The notes below the pieces were generated by a model. The model did no database searches. It was not told the origin of the DNA and worked only from the letters and a program-made list of their open reading frames with translations. A DNA stretch of 64,000 bases, taken from positions 18,165 through 82,164 of the forward strand of contig NZ_SZQA01000038.1 in assembly GCF_005233835.1 (NCBI RefSeq), written 5' to 3'. The translations under genes and the position numbers were made by a program. Shown piece after piece: positions 14,997 to 23,407 of this stretch (within the stretch, counting starts at the first letter, position 1; the number at the start of each line of letters is the position of its first letter). This DNA comes from Herbidospora galbida (lineage in GTDB: Bacteria; Actinomycetota; Actinomycetes; Streptosporangiales; Streptosporangiaceae).

Positions 14997-15911
14997 TTGC
15001 GTTTTACGAGACTCGGGCGGGACGGCCCGGTGATCTCCAATATCGGGCTCGGCACCCTCGCGCTGTCAGGGGCGTACGGGTCGGTGGACCCCGGCGACGC
15101 GCTCCACCTGATCGGCCGCGCGCTGGACGCCGGCGTCAGCATCGTCGACACCGCCGACCTCTACGACGACGGCCAGGTCGAGCGCCTGATCGGCCGGGCG
15201 GTCGCGAGCCGCCGCGAGGAGATCGTCGTCTGCACCCGAGGGAGCGGCACCGCGCAGGCGTGCGAGGCGTCGCTGAAACGCCTCGACGTGGACGCCATCG
15301 ACGTCTACTACCTGCGCTCCCCGCACCGGGACGCCCCCGTCGAGGAGAGCATGTCCGGGCTGGCCGACCTGGTCAGAGCCGGGAAGGTCCGCCATGTCGG
15401 CCTGTCCGGCGGGACGCTGCGGCAGCTCCGCGAGGCCAGCGCCGTCCATCCGGTGGCCGCGCTCGCGGTGGAGTACTCCCTGTGGGGACTGCGCGCCCAG
15501 CCCGGCCTGCTGGCCGAGGCCCGGCGGCTGGGCGTCAGCGTGGTGGCCGCCCGCCCGGTCGGCCGGGGCTTCCTCACCGGCCGCATCCGCTCCGCCGGCC
15601 AGCTGACGCCCGGCGACTGGCGGCGCCGCGACCCCCGCTTCCATCCCGCCGGCCTGCGCCGCGGCCTCGGCCCGCTGCGTGCGGTCGAGGACGTCGCCGC
15701 GCGGCTGGACCTGGGCGCGGGCCGGCTGGCGCTCGGCTGGCTGCTGTCCCAGGGCGACCATGTCGTCCCGGTGCCGAGCACCCGCGACGAGGTGCACCTG
15801 GAGATGAACCTCGCCGCCTCCGAGGTGCGGCTCGCCCCGGGCGTCCGCGACGAGCTCAGCCGGATCTTCCCGCCCGGGGCGGCCGATCAGTCCGACTCTC
15901 TCCTGCTCTGA
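14997..15911 (+). CDS. Aldo-keto reductase-fold protein with altered catalytic tetrad
   Basis: A 304-residue protein starting at TTG 14997 behind a strong purine-rich site. The aldo-keto reductase fold is clear (LGRDGPVISNIGLGT, DTADLYDDGQVERLIGRA, GLSGGTLRQLREA, VVPVPSTRDEVHLEMNL). Of the tetrad Asp-Tyr-Lys-His, Asp51 and Tyr56 are kept, but the lysine position reads Arg81 (VVCTRGSG) and the histidine position Arg107 (VYYLRSPHRD). This suggests loss or change of the reductase chemistry. It could be a non-reducing binding protein or have a new activity. It overlaps the response regulator tail by 25 bp, tail to tail. Confidence 0.75.
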   Translation: MRFTRLGRDGPVISNIGLGTLALSGAYGSVDPGDALHLIGRALDAGVSIVDTADLYDDGQVERLIGRAVASRREEIVVCTRGSGTAQACEASLKRLDVDAIDVYYLRSPHRDAPVEESMSGLADLVRAGKVRHVGLSGGTLRQLREASAVHPVAALAVEYSLWGLRAQPGLLAEARRLGVSVVAARPVGRGFLTGRIRSAGQLTPGDWRRRDPRFHPAGLRRGLGPLRAVEDVAARLDLGAGRLALGWLLSQGDHVVPVPSTRDEVHLEMNLAASEVRLAPGVRDELSRIFPPGAADQSDSLLL

Positions 15912-16555
15912 GCCGGGATCAGCGACGCCGCCATCGCCTTGTTGACCGCGTCGATCCGGGAGACCGCGTTGAGCTTCACGAAGATGTTCCGCATGTGCCG
16001 CTTGACGGTCGCCTCGGCCAGCCCGAGCCGGCGGGCGATCTGGAGGTTGCTCAGCGCCTGCGCGGCCAGTTGCAGGATCTCCTTCTCCTTGTCGGTCAGC
16101 ACCCCCGGCTGCGGGCCCTCCACCTGGGCCAGGCTGGCGCGGGACACGGCGAGCACGACCCGGCCCGGGTCCTCGTACACGCCGCGGACGGCCGCGAGCA
16201 GTTCGTGCCGGTGGATGCTCTTGAGCAGGTAGCCGCTGATCCCGGCCGCGAGCAGGCGGGTGAGGAGGTGCGGGCCGTCGTACATGCTCAGGATGATGAT
16301 CCGGGTGGACGGCGACAGCGTCCGGATCCGGGTGACGGTCTCCAGCACGTCGTCGCCGGGGATCTCCACGTCGAGCAGCACCACGTCCGGGCGGGTGTCG
16401 CACACGACCCGTACGGCGTCGGAGGAGTTGCCCGCCTCGCCGGCGATGACCAGGTCGGCGGTGGATTCGAGGATCTCGCGCAGGCCCTCGCGGAACAGGG
16501 CGTGGTCGTCGACGAGCGCGACCGAGATCTTCCCGCTAGAGGTCGTCGGGCTCAC
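15887..16555 (-). CDS. NarL/FixJ-family response regulator
   Basis: A 222-residue protein from ATG 16555. It has a receiver domain with VALVDDHALFREGL, phospho-acceptor Asp62 (VVLLDVEIPG) and Lys in GYLLKSI, then a C-terminal LuxR helix-turn-helix (LTDKEKEILQLAAQALSNLQIARRLGLAEATVKRHMRNIFVKL). Its start lies inside the 3' end of the histidine kinase gene (20-bp overlap), so the two form one operon and a cognate pair. As it is inside the cluster it probably tunes expression of the pathway; its targets are unknown. Confidence 0.88.
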   Translation of the reverse strand: MSPTTSSGKISVALVDDHALFREGLREILESTADLVIAGEAGNSSDAVRVVCDTRPDVVLLDVEIPGDDVLETVTRIRTLSPSTRIIILSMYDGPHLLTRLLAAGISGYLLKSIHRHELLAAVRGVYEDPGRVVLAVSRASLAQVEGPQPGVLTDKEKEILQLAAQALSNLQIARRLGLAEATVKRHMRNIFVKLNAVSRIDAVNKAMAASLIPAQSRRESD

Positions 16556-17633
16556 GGGTCTGCCTCTTGAGCGGGATGGACAGGTCGACCCGGCAGCCGC
16601 TGCCCGGGTCGCTGGTGATCGCCAGCCGGCCGCCGAGCAGCTCGGCCCGCTCCCGCATCGAGGCCAGCCCCACGCCGCGGCCCCGGGCCCGCGACGGCTC
16701 GAAGCCCCGGCCGTTGTCCTGCACGAACGCCTGGAGTTCGTGCGGGGCGATGTCGACCCGCATCAGGATCACCGACGGCCCGCCGTGGGTCAGCGCGTTC
16801 CTGGTCGCCTCGCGGATGATCAGGAAGGACTCGTCAAGGACGCGCGGCTCGGCCCACGACTCGTCGCCGTTCACCTCCAGACCGACCGACACCCCGTTGT
16901 CCTCGATCGCCTCGAGGAACCCGAGCAGCGCCTTCTCCAGGCTCTTGACCGGCACCTGCGGGTGCAGTTCCGAGGTGATCTGGCGGAGGTGCTCCATCGC
17001 CTCCTGGATCGCCTGCTGGGCGACCCCGATCTTGATGGCCGCCCTGGCGGGGTCGGTGCCACGGTGCAGCTCCGACAGCGCGAGCTGCTGGTGCGCGACG
17101 CTGACGCCGTGACCGATCCGGTCGTGCAGATCGCGCGCGATCCGGCGGCGCTCCTCCTCCTGCGCCTGCTGCACCTCGTTGAGCAGGAACCCGTGGTAAC
17201 TCTCGGAGGCCTCCCTGACCCGGCGCGAGAGGCTCTCCTCCATGCCGGCGGCGACCAACGCGAAGACGTCGGTAGGGCTGTCGGAACCGGCCGCAATTTG
17301 CCGGGCCAGATGTGTGAGCGCGGACCTGAAAAAAAGTGAGCCCGCCTCAAGAGATGCCTTCGGATGAACTCCGGAAGCCGCCCTGCTGGTGCCGACTTCC
17401 CAGGCGTGAAACTTATAGAGTTCGCTGACCTGCACTTTTCCGGAGCGCAGTGTCGCGGCTACGTCGTCGAGAACGTACTGGGCCGTCATAAGAGCCTGGC
17501 GAACCGCGTTCGGATCCGTGGAGAGCGTGTTGCCGGTGGCGTGCAGCTCCGACTCGAATTCCTCAAGGATTTCGGCCCGGCACGCATCCACGAATCTCGC
17601 CGGATCACCCTCCGCCCCGAAATCAGCACCCAA
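16536..17633 (-). CDS. Cytosolic NarL-type sensor histidine kinase
   Basis: A 365-residue protein from ATG 17633. No transmembrane segment is apparent. The N-terminal 150 residues (two helical bundles, no known sensor domain recognised) are followed by the HisKA_3 box ERRRIARDLHDRIGHG with His170 and an HATPase_c domain (REATRNALTHGG, QDNGRGFEPSRARGRGVGLASMRERAELLGG). It phosphorylates the response regulator encoded immediately downstream. The input signal is not evident; a soluble kinase suggests an intracellular ligand. Confidence 0.85.
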   Translation of the reverse strand: MGADFGAEGDPARFVDACRAEILEEFESELHATGNTLSTDPNAVRQALMTAQYVLDDVAATLRSGKVQVSELYKFHAWEVGTSRAASGVHPKASLEAGSLFFRSALTHLARQIAAGSDSPTDVFALVAAGMEESLSRRVREASESYHGFLLNEVQQAQEEERRRIARDLHDRIGHGVSVAHQQLALSELHRGTDPARAAIKIGVAQQAIQEAMEHLRQITSELHPQVPVKSLEKALLGFLEAIEDNGVSVGLEVNGDESWAEPRVLDESFLIIREATRNALTHGGPSVILMRVDIAPHELQAFVQDNGRGFEPSRARGRGVGLASMRERAELLGGRLAITSDPGSGCRVDLSIPLKRQTREPDDL

Positions 17634-17685
17634 GGAAGTCCCTCTCGATTTGGGACGCGCGAGAGCCTACAATCTCCCACTTACG

Positions 17686-18639
17686 TCACAAAAGCAACAT
17701 ATCCTTCCCAATATTAGAGGACAGGACAGTAATGTGAACCACGTATTGCGTCGTCATGAAGGCCCGGTAAGGTCTGCGCCGCCGGCCCCGGGCGGCGCCC
17801 GCGTGTGCGGTGCGACCCGCCAGGGTGACCGCCACCGCTCCGGCGAACATGGCCACTGCGGTCCCGGTGAGCGGCGCCGAAAGCGCCGCACTGGCCACCC
17901 AGAACGCCCCCGCCAGGAGCAGCGCGGCGGCTGACATGACGTTCCCGGCCGCACGCGCGCCCCAGATCACCGCGATGGTGCGCCGGCCGGCGGCGGCGTC
18001 CCCCTCGATGTCCGACAGGTCCTTGGCCGGGATGCCGACGAGCGTCATCCAGCAGGTCGCGGCCGTCGCGAACATGATCAGGGTGAGCGGCGTGGCCCCG
18101 TCCGCCCCGTCGACGACCACGGTGAACCCTCCCCCGTAGGCCAGCAGCCCCGACCCGCAGACCACCGCGACGGTGCCGCCCGAGCGCCGCTTCAGGTGGA
18201 ACGGCGCGCCCGAGTACAGGTAGCCGAGGACCAGGTTGGCCGCGACGACCCAGGTCATCGCGGCGGGCAGCCCGGCGGTCGCCACCAGCGACAGGGCCGC
18301 GGTGACCGCGGCCGCCGCGGCCGCCGTGCGCGGGTCCAGGTCATTGCGGGCGATCGGCCGGCGGGACCCGTTGACCCGGTCCTCGTGGACGTCCGAGACG
18401 CCGTTGCCCACATAGACCGCGAAGATCGACAACACCCAGGCGGCGGCGCCCTGCAGCACCTTCGCCGGGTCGGGGGCGGCGGCGACCGGCAGTGCCAGCG
18501 TCGCCCCAGCCAGGAATCTCAGCATGGACACGGCCAGCACGGCCGGCCGGGCCTCGATCGCGCAGAACCTCAGCGCTCTCATCGCGCGTCTGAGGGTGGA
18601 GGGTCCGGATGCCCGGCCCGATACCCACGTGCTCGCCAT
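17686..18639 (-). CDS. UbiA-family prenyltransferase
   Basis: A 317-residue membrane protein. ATG 18639 (MASTWVSG) is preferred, although the frame is open to 18732. It has both Asp-rich motifs of the family: NGVSDVHEDRVN after the second membrane helix, and AKDLSDIEGD in the later cytosolic loop, with about eight hydrophobic helices. The family transfers an isoprenoid diphosphate to an aromatic or other acceptor at the membrane. In this cluster it suggests a prenylated product, or a membrane lipid-quinone-like acceptor. No prenyl-diphosphate synthase gene is in the window, so the donor would come from primary metabolism. Confidence 0.85.
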   Translation of the reverse strand: MASTWVSGRASGPSTLRRAMRALRFCAIEARPAVLAVSMLRFLAGATLALPVAAAPDPAKVLQGAAAWVLSIFAVYVGNGVSDVHEDRVNGSRRPIARNDLDPRTAAAAAAVTAALSLVATAGLPAAMTWVVAANLVLGYLYSGAPFHLKRRSGGTVAVVCGSGLLAYGGGFTVVVDGADGATPLTLIMFATAATCWMTLVGIPAKDLSDIEGDAAAGRRTIAVIWGARAAGNVMSAAALLLAGAFWVASAALSAPLTGTAVAMFAGAVAVTLAGRTAHAGAARGRRRRPYRAFMTTQYVVHITVLSSNIGKDMLLL

Positions 18640-18977
18640 GACCGGATTGATACGCCGGAATCGGAGCCCGGTTAAGGGGGATAATCCGAGAGTTGCAGGC
18701 GGGAATACAACTTTTGATACCCCCCTTACCACTCGGGGCTACTTTCCCCGAACTGCCGACACCCCTTCTTGCCGGGCTCGGCGGCCCCTATTAGCTTGAG
18801 GCCAGCGAATCAGGGATCGTACAACTTTCAACAAGTCGACCTTAGGCAACCCGGCGCCGGATATCAAGCTTCTGCGCCCACCGGGGTCCCCACAGGCAAT
18901 CGCACAGGTCAGGCCGCGCCGGGCCCCTCCTTGCATGATCCACCCGCCGGGAGTCATACAGGAAAGGAAATACGACG
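18640..18977. promoter_or_regulatory. Divergent promoter region between prenyltransferase and LeuA-like genes
   Basis: A 338-bp gap without a convincing gene. It contains an imperfect inverted repeat, GGTTAAGGGGGATA at 18670-18683 facing ATACCCCCCTTACC at 18717-18730. Its C-rich arm resembles CCCCCCTGTTACC in the gap upstream of the aldo-keto reductase gene, so the two could share a cluster regulator such as the LAL protein. A good ribosome site (AGGAAAGGAA) precedes ATG 18978. Confidence 0.4.
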
Positions 18978-20699
18978 ATGAAGGGTGTCGAGCGTTATTC
19001 CGAATTCACCCCCCTTGTTCTGACCGATCGCACGTGGCCGGGAAACCGCATCGACACCGCGCCGCGGTGGCTCTCCACCGACCTGCGGGACGGCAATCAG
19101 TCACTCGCCGATCCGATGACGCCCGAGCGCAAACTCCAGATGTTCGAACTTCTCGTGGGGATCGGCTACAAGGAGATCGAGGTCGGTTTCCCGGTGGCCA
19201 GCCGGAGCGATTACGACTTCGTGCGCATGCTCATCGAACGCGACCGAATACCGGACGACGTCTCGATCACCGTGCTCACCCAGGCCCGTGACGACCAGAT
19301 CCGGCGCACCGTGGAGTCCCTGAAGGGCGCGCGCCGCGCGGTCGTCCACATCTACAACGCGACGTCCCCCCTGTTCCGCCGCACCGTGTTCAACCTCGAC
19401 CGGGCGGGCGTGCGCGACCTGGCCGTCCGGGGCACCCGGACGATGATGCGCCACGCCGAGCGGACGCTGCCCGGCTGCGACCTGGCCTACCAGTACTCCC
19501 CCGAGCTGTTCAACGAGACCGAGGCCGACTTCGCCCTGGAGGTGTGCGAGGCCGTCATGCGGGTCTGGCAGCCCGAACGCGGGCGCGGCATCATCCTGAA
19601 CTTCCCGACGACGGTCGAGCGGTCGCTCCCGAACGTCTTCGCCGACCAGATCGAGTGGCTGCACCGCAACCTGTCCCATCGCGAGCACGTCTGCCTGTCG
19701 GTGCACCCCCACAACGACCGGGGCACCGCGGTCGCCTCCGCCGAGCTGGCCCTGCTGGCCGGCGCGGAACGGGTCGAGGGCTGCCTGTTCGGCAACGGAG
19801 AACGCGCCGGCAACGTGTGCCTGGTCACCCTCGCGATGAACATGTACAGCCACGGCGTCGACCCCGGCGTCGACTTCTCGGAGATCAACGCGGTCCGGCG
19901 CACCGTCGAGCGGTGCACCGGACTGCCGGTCCACCCCCGCCACCCCTACGGCGGCGACCTCGTCTACACCGCGTTCTCCGGGTCGCACCAGGACGCCATC
20001 AAGAAGGGCTTCGACGCCCGCGCCCGGCAGGCCGCGGAGACGGGGACGCCCCCCGACGCGCTGCCGTGGCAGGTGCCGTACCTGCCGGTGGACCCCAAGG
20101 ACGTGGGCCGGACGTACGAGGCGGTGGTCCGGGTGAACGGCCAGTCCGGCAAGGGCGGGGTGGCGTACGTGATGAGCGCCTGGCACGGCCTGAACCTGCC
20201 GCGCGGCCTGCAGGCCGACCTGTCGGCCCGGGTGCAGTGGCACGCCGACGCGGCCGGCGGCGAACTGAGCCCGAACCGGATCGGCGCGCTGTTCTCCGAG
20301 GAGTACCTCTACCACGGCGAGCCGACCGACCCGCTCCCGGTGGGCCGCGAACCGCTCGCGGCGACCCTGCACGTCGACGGGGGGTTCGAGGTCGGCGGCG
20401 TCCGGGCGGACGCGTTCGGCGCCCTCGGCTCGGTGCTGAGCCCGTGGGGCATCCGGGTCGACGTGGTGCACCGCACCGGGCGGCCGCTCGACAACGACGA
20501 GCTCACCCCGGACCAGCCGGTCAGGTCCGGCGACGAGACCGTGATCTACGCCGAGTGCCGCAGCGGCGGAGCGGTCGCCTGGGGCGCGGGCATCGACAGG
20601 GACGTCGCGGCGGCGGCCTTCTCCGCGGTCCGCGCGGCCGCCGACCGGCTCGCCAGGGACGGCCACCTGACCGCCCACCTGGCCGCCGCCGGGCACTGA
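18978..20699 (+). CDS. 2-Isopropylmalate synthase-like enzyme
   Basis: A 573-residue protein from ATG 18978. It has the long (actinobacterial) LeuA architecture: a TIM barrel with STDLRDGNQSLADPM, KEIEVGFPVAS, the metal ligands of HPHNDRGTAVASAELAL and LFGNGERAGNVCLVTLAMNMY, and then a C-terminal region in the place of the leucine-binding domain. The family condenses acetyl-CoA with a 2-keto acid. A LeuA-like gene inside a natural-product cluster usually supplies an extended branched keto acid or a leucine-pathway precursor. It could make the starter of this polyketide. It is unlikely to be the only leucine gene because leuCD and leuB are not nearby. Confidence 0.85.
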   Translation: MKGVERYSEFTPLVLTDRTWPGNRIDTAPRWLSTDLRDGNQSLADPMTPERKLQMFELLVGIGYKEIEVGFPVASRSDYDFVRMLIERDRIPDDVSITVLTQARDDQIRRTVESLKGARRAVVHIYNATSPLFRRTVFNLDRAGVRDLAVRGTRTMMRHAERTLPGCDLAYQYSPELFNETEADFALEVCEAVMRVWQPERGRGIILNFPTTVERSLPNVFADQIEWLHRNLSHREHVCLSVHPHNDRGTAVASAELALLAGAERVEGCLFGNGERAGNVCLVTLAMNMYSHGVDPGVDFSEINAVRRTVERCTGLPVHPRHPYGGDLVYTAFSGSHQDAIKKGFDARARQAAETGTPPDALPWQVPYLPVDPKDVGRTYEAVVRVNGQSGKGGVAYVMSAWHGLNLPRGLQADLSARVQWHADAAGGELSPNRIGALFSEEYLYHGEPTDPLPVGREPLAATLHVDGGFEVGGVRADAFGALGSVLSPWGIRVDVVHRTGRPLDNDELTPDQPVRSGDETVIYAECRSGGAVAWGAGIDRDVAAAAFSAVRAAADRLARDGHLTAHLAAAGH

Positions 20700-20715
20700 C
20701 GAAGAGGGGACGACG

Positions 20716-23406
20716 GTGGACGACACGCATGAGGGCATCGCGACGCTGCGGGTGCTGCTGGCCGAGGCGGTCGCGGGCAAGGGCAGGATCGCGATGGTCA
20801 CCGGCGCGGTGGCGACCGGCAAGAGCGAGCTGCTGTACCTGATCGCCGAGCACGCCCTCGACCAGGGCGCGCTGCCGCTGACGGCCACCGGTTCGCCGGC
20901 CGAGAGCGGCCTGCCGCTGGGCGTGCTGTCCCAGCTGCTGCACCACGCGCCGCTGCCGGACGAGCAGCGGGCCGCCATGCTCGGCCTCCTGCACGAGGGC
21001 GCCCGCAGGCAGCTGGCCGGCGACACGGGCGCCGAGTCGATCGAGCACGTGGACGCGCAGATCGTGGACGCCCTCTGCGTGGTCCTGCTGGAACTGGCCG
21101 GGCGCTGCCCGCTGGTGATCACGGTCGACGACGTGCACCACGCCGATCGCGCCTCACAGCTGTGCCTGGCCTACCTGGCCAGGCGGATCAGGTTCGCGAA
21201 TGTCCTGCTGGTGTTCAGCACCCCCGACCATAGCCCCCACCTGCGCACCCTCTTCCACACCGAGGTGCTCAGGCAGCCGCACTGCCGTCCGGTGCGACTC
21301 ACCCACCTGTCCCGCGAGGGCGTCGACGCCCGGCTCGGCGAGGACGCCGCCCACCGGTTCGGCGAGCTCGTCCACACCCTGAGCGGCGGCAACCGGCTGC
21401 TCGTCGACGCCCTGCTGGAGGACCTCCAGGTCACCGGCGCCCCCGGTGACCGCTACGGCGAGGCGGTGCTGGCGTGCGTGCGCAGGCTGGGGCCGTGCGT
21501 CCAGGAGGCGGCGTACGGCCTGGCCGTGCTGGGCGAGCCCGGCTCGATCAGCCGCCTGCTCGGCCTCGGCGAGAGCGAGGCCGTCGTCGCCAAGTCGCTC
21601 CAGGCGATGGCCGGGGCCGGGCTGCTGGACGGCGGCCGGTTCCGGCACGAGGCGGCGCGCTCGGCCGTCCTGGCCGAACTGGACGCCGCCGACCGCATCC
21701 ACCTGCACCGCCGCGCCGCCGAACTGGCCCACCGCGACGGCGCGTCCGCCGACGTCGTGGCCGGCCACCTCGCCCAGGCCGGCCACGCGGGCGACCCGTG
21801 GGCGCTGTCGGCCCTGGAGGAGGCGGCCCGGCTCGCGCTCCGCGACGACGGCGTGGAGTCCGCGATCGAGTACCTCAGACTGGCCTGGCGCGCCTGCGAC
21901 GACGAGCGCCGCCGGGCCAGGATCGGCACCGCGCTGGTCCGGGCCGAATGGCGGATCGACCCCGGCACGCCCGCCGGCCACCTGGCCGGGCTGACCGACG
22001 CCCTGCACAAGGGCCACCTCGGCGGCGGGGAGACCGTCGTCCTGGCCAAGGCGCTGCTCTGGCACGGCCACGCCCAGGACGCCCTGGACGTCGTGGGCCG
22101 CCTGCGCGAGCTCCGCGAACCCGACCGGGAGACCTCGGCCGAGCTCGCCGCCGCCCGCCCGTGGTTCCGCGCCCACTACCCGTCGTTCCTGCCGCACCTG
22201 CCGGAGGTCGGCGTCCCGCCCGCCCCGGCCCTCGGCGTCGGCCGCCGGATCCAGTCGGCCGACGTGCTCGCCGACGTCCTCACCGACGGCCCCAGTGAGG
22301 AGACCATGGCCGCCGCCGAGCACATCCTGCGCGGCTGCCGCCTCGACGAGGTGACCCTGGACACGGTGGAGACGGCGCTGCTGGCCCTGACCTACACCGA
22401 CCGCCCCGGCCGCGCCGCCCCGTGGTGTGACGCGTTCATCGCCGAGGCCGAAGCCCGGCGCGCGCCCAGCCGCCGGGCCCGCCTGTCCGCCATCCGGGCC
22501 GAGATCCGCCTCCGGGAGGGCGATCTGGCCGCGGCGGCAGGGGACGCGCGGCGGGCCCTGGAGATCATCCCCGCCGGGAGCTGGGGGGTGGCCGTGGGCG
22601 GGCCGCTGGGCACGCTGCTGCTGGCCGGCGGCGCGATGGGCCGGCTGGACGACTGCCTGCCCGAGGTCAACCTGCCCGTCCCCGAGGCGATGCTGGAGAC
22701 CCGGTACGGCCTGCAGTACCTGCGGGGCAGGGGGCGTCTCAACCTGGCGGCCGACCGTCCCGGCCAGGCGCTGCGGGACTTCCGGCTGTGCGGCGAGCTG
22801 ATGACGCGCTGGGACCTGGACGCCCCCGGCTTCATCGCATGGCGGCTGGACGCCGCCGAAGCCCTGATCGCGCTGGGCGACGAAGAGGAGGCCAGGCGGC
22901 TCGTGAAGGAGCAGCTCTCCCGCTGCGGGCCCCCGTCCCGGCGGGTCCGCGGTTCGGCGTTACGCCTGCTGGCCGCCGTCAGCGAGGTCCACGAGCGCCC
23001 GGCGCTGCTGCGCCAGGCCGCCGAGCCGCTCCAGGAGGGCGGCGACCGCTACGAGTACGCCCGCCTGCTGTGCGACCTCACCGAGGCCTACCACGCCGTC
23101 GGCGAGCACCGCAGGGCCGGGATGCTCAAGCAGCGCGCCCGCGCCATGGCCAAGGAGTGCCACGCCGAGCCGCTCACCCGGGCGCTGGCCCGCAGGGACG
23201 ATCCGGCCTCCACCGTGCCCGCGCAGCTCAGCGACGCCGAACTCCGGGTGGCGCACCTGGCCGCCGAGGGTCACACGAACCTGGAGATCGCCACCCGGCT
23301 CTACATCACCGTGAGCACGGTCGAGCAGCACCTGACGCGCATCTTCCGCAAGCTGAACGTGTCCCGCCGCACCGAGTTGCCGGCCACCCTCGAGCGCATC
23401 GGATGA
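20716..23406 (+). CDS. LAL-type LuxR regulator (large ATP-binding)
   Basis: An 896-residue protein starting at GTG 20716, 16 bases after the LeuA-like gene. It has an N-terminal Walker A (TGAVATGKSELLYLI) and Walker B (PLVITVDDVHHAD) in an AAA-type domain, a long helical TPR-like middle, and a C-terminal LuxR helix-turn-helix (LSDAELRVAHLAAEGHTNLEIATRLYITVSTVEQHLTRIFRKLNV). This is the MalT/PikD-like LAL layout; such proteins are typically pathway-specific activators of polyketide clusters. The tight spacing suggests co-transcription with the LeuA-like gene. Confidence 0.88.
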   Translation: MDDTHEGIATLRVLLAEAVAGKGRIAMVTGAVATGKSELLYLIAEHALDQGALPLTATGSPAESGLPLGVLSQLLHHAPLPDEQRAAMLGLLHEGARRQLAGDTGAESIEHVDAQIVDALCVVLLELAGRCPLVITVDDVHHADRASQLCLAYLARRIRFANVLLVFSTPDHSPHLRTLFHTEVLRQPHCRPVRLTHLSREGVDARLGEDAAHRFGELVHTLSGGNRLLVDALLEDLQVTGAPGDRYGEAVLACVRRLGPCVQEAAYGLAVLGEPGSISRLLGLGESEAVVAKSLQAMAGAGLLDGGRFRHEAARSAVLAELDAADRIHLHRRAAELAHRDGASADVVAGHLAQAGHAGDPWALSALEEAARLALRDDGVESAIEYLRLAWRACDDERRRARIGTALVRAEWRIDPGTPAGHLAGLTDALHKGHLGGGETVVLAKALLWHGHAQDALDVVGRLRELREPDRETSAELAAARPWFRAHYPSFLPHLPEVGVPPAPALGVGRRIQSADVLADVLTDGPSEETMAAAEHILRGCRLDEVTLDTVETALLALTYTDRPGRAAPWCDAFIAEAEARRAPSRRARLSAIRAEIRLREGDLAAAAGDARRALEIIPAGSWGVAVGGPLGTLLLAGGAMGRLDDCLPEVNLPVPEAMLETRYGLQYLRGRGRLNLAADRPGQALRDFRLCGELMTRWDLDAPGFIAWRLDAAEALIALGDEEEARRLVKEQLSRCGPPSRRVRGSALRLLAAVSEVHERPALLRQAAEPLQEGGDRYEYARLLCDLTEAYHAVGEHRRAGMLKQRARAMAKECHAEPLTRALARRDDPASTVPAQLSDAELRVAHLAAEGHTNLEIATRLYITVSTVEQHLTRIFRKLNVSRRTELPATLERIG

Positions 23407-23407
23407 C

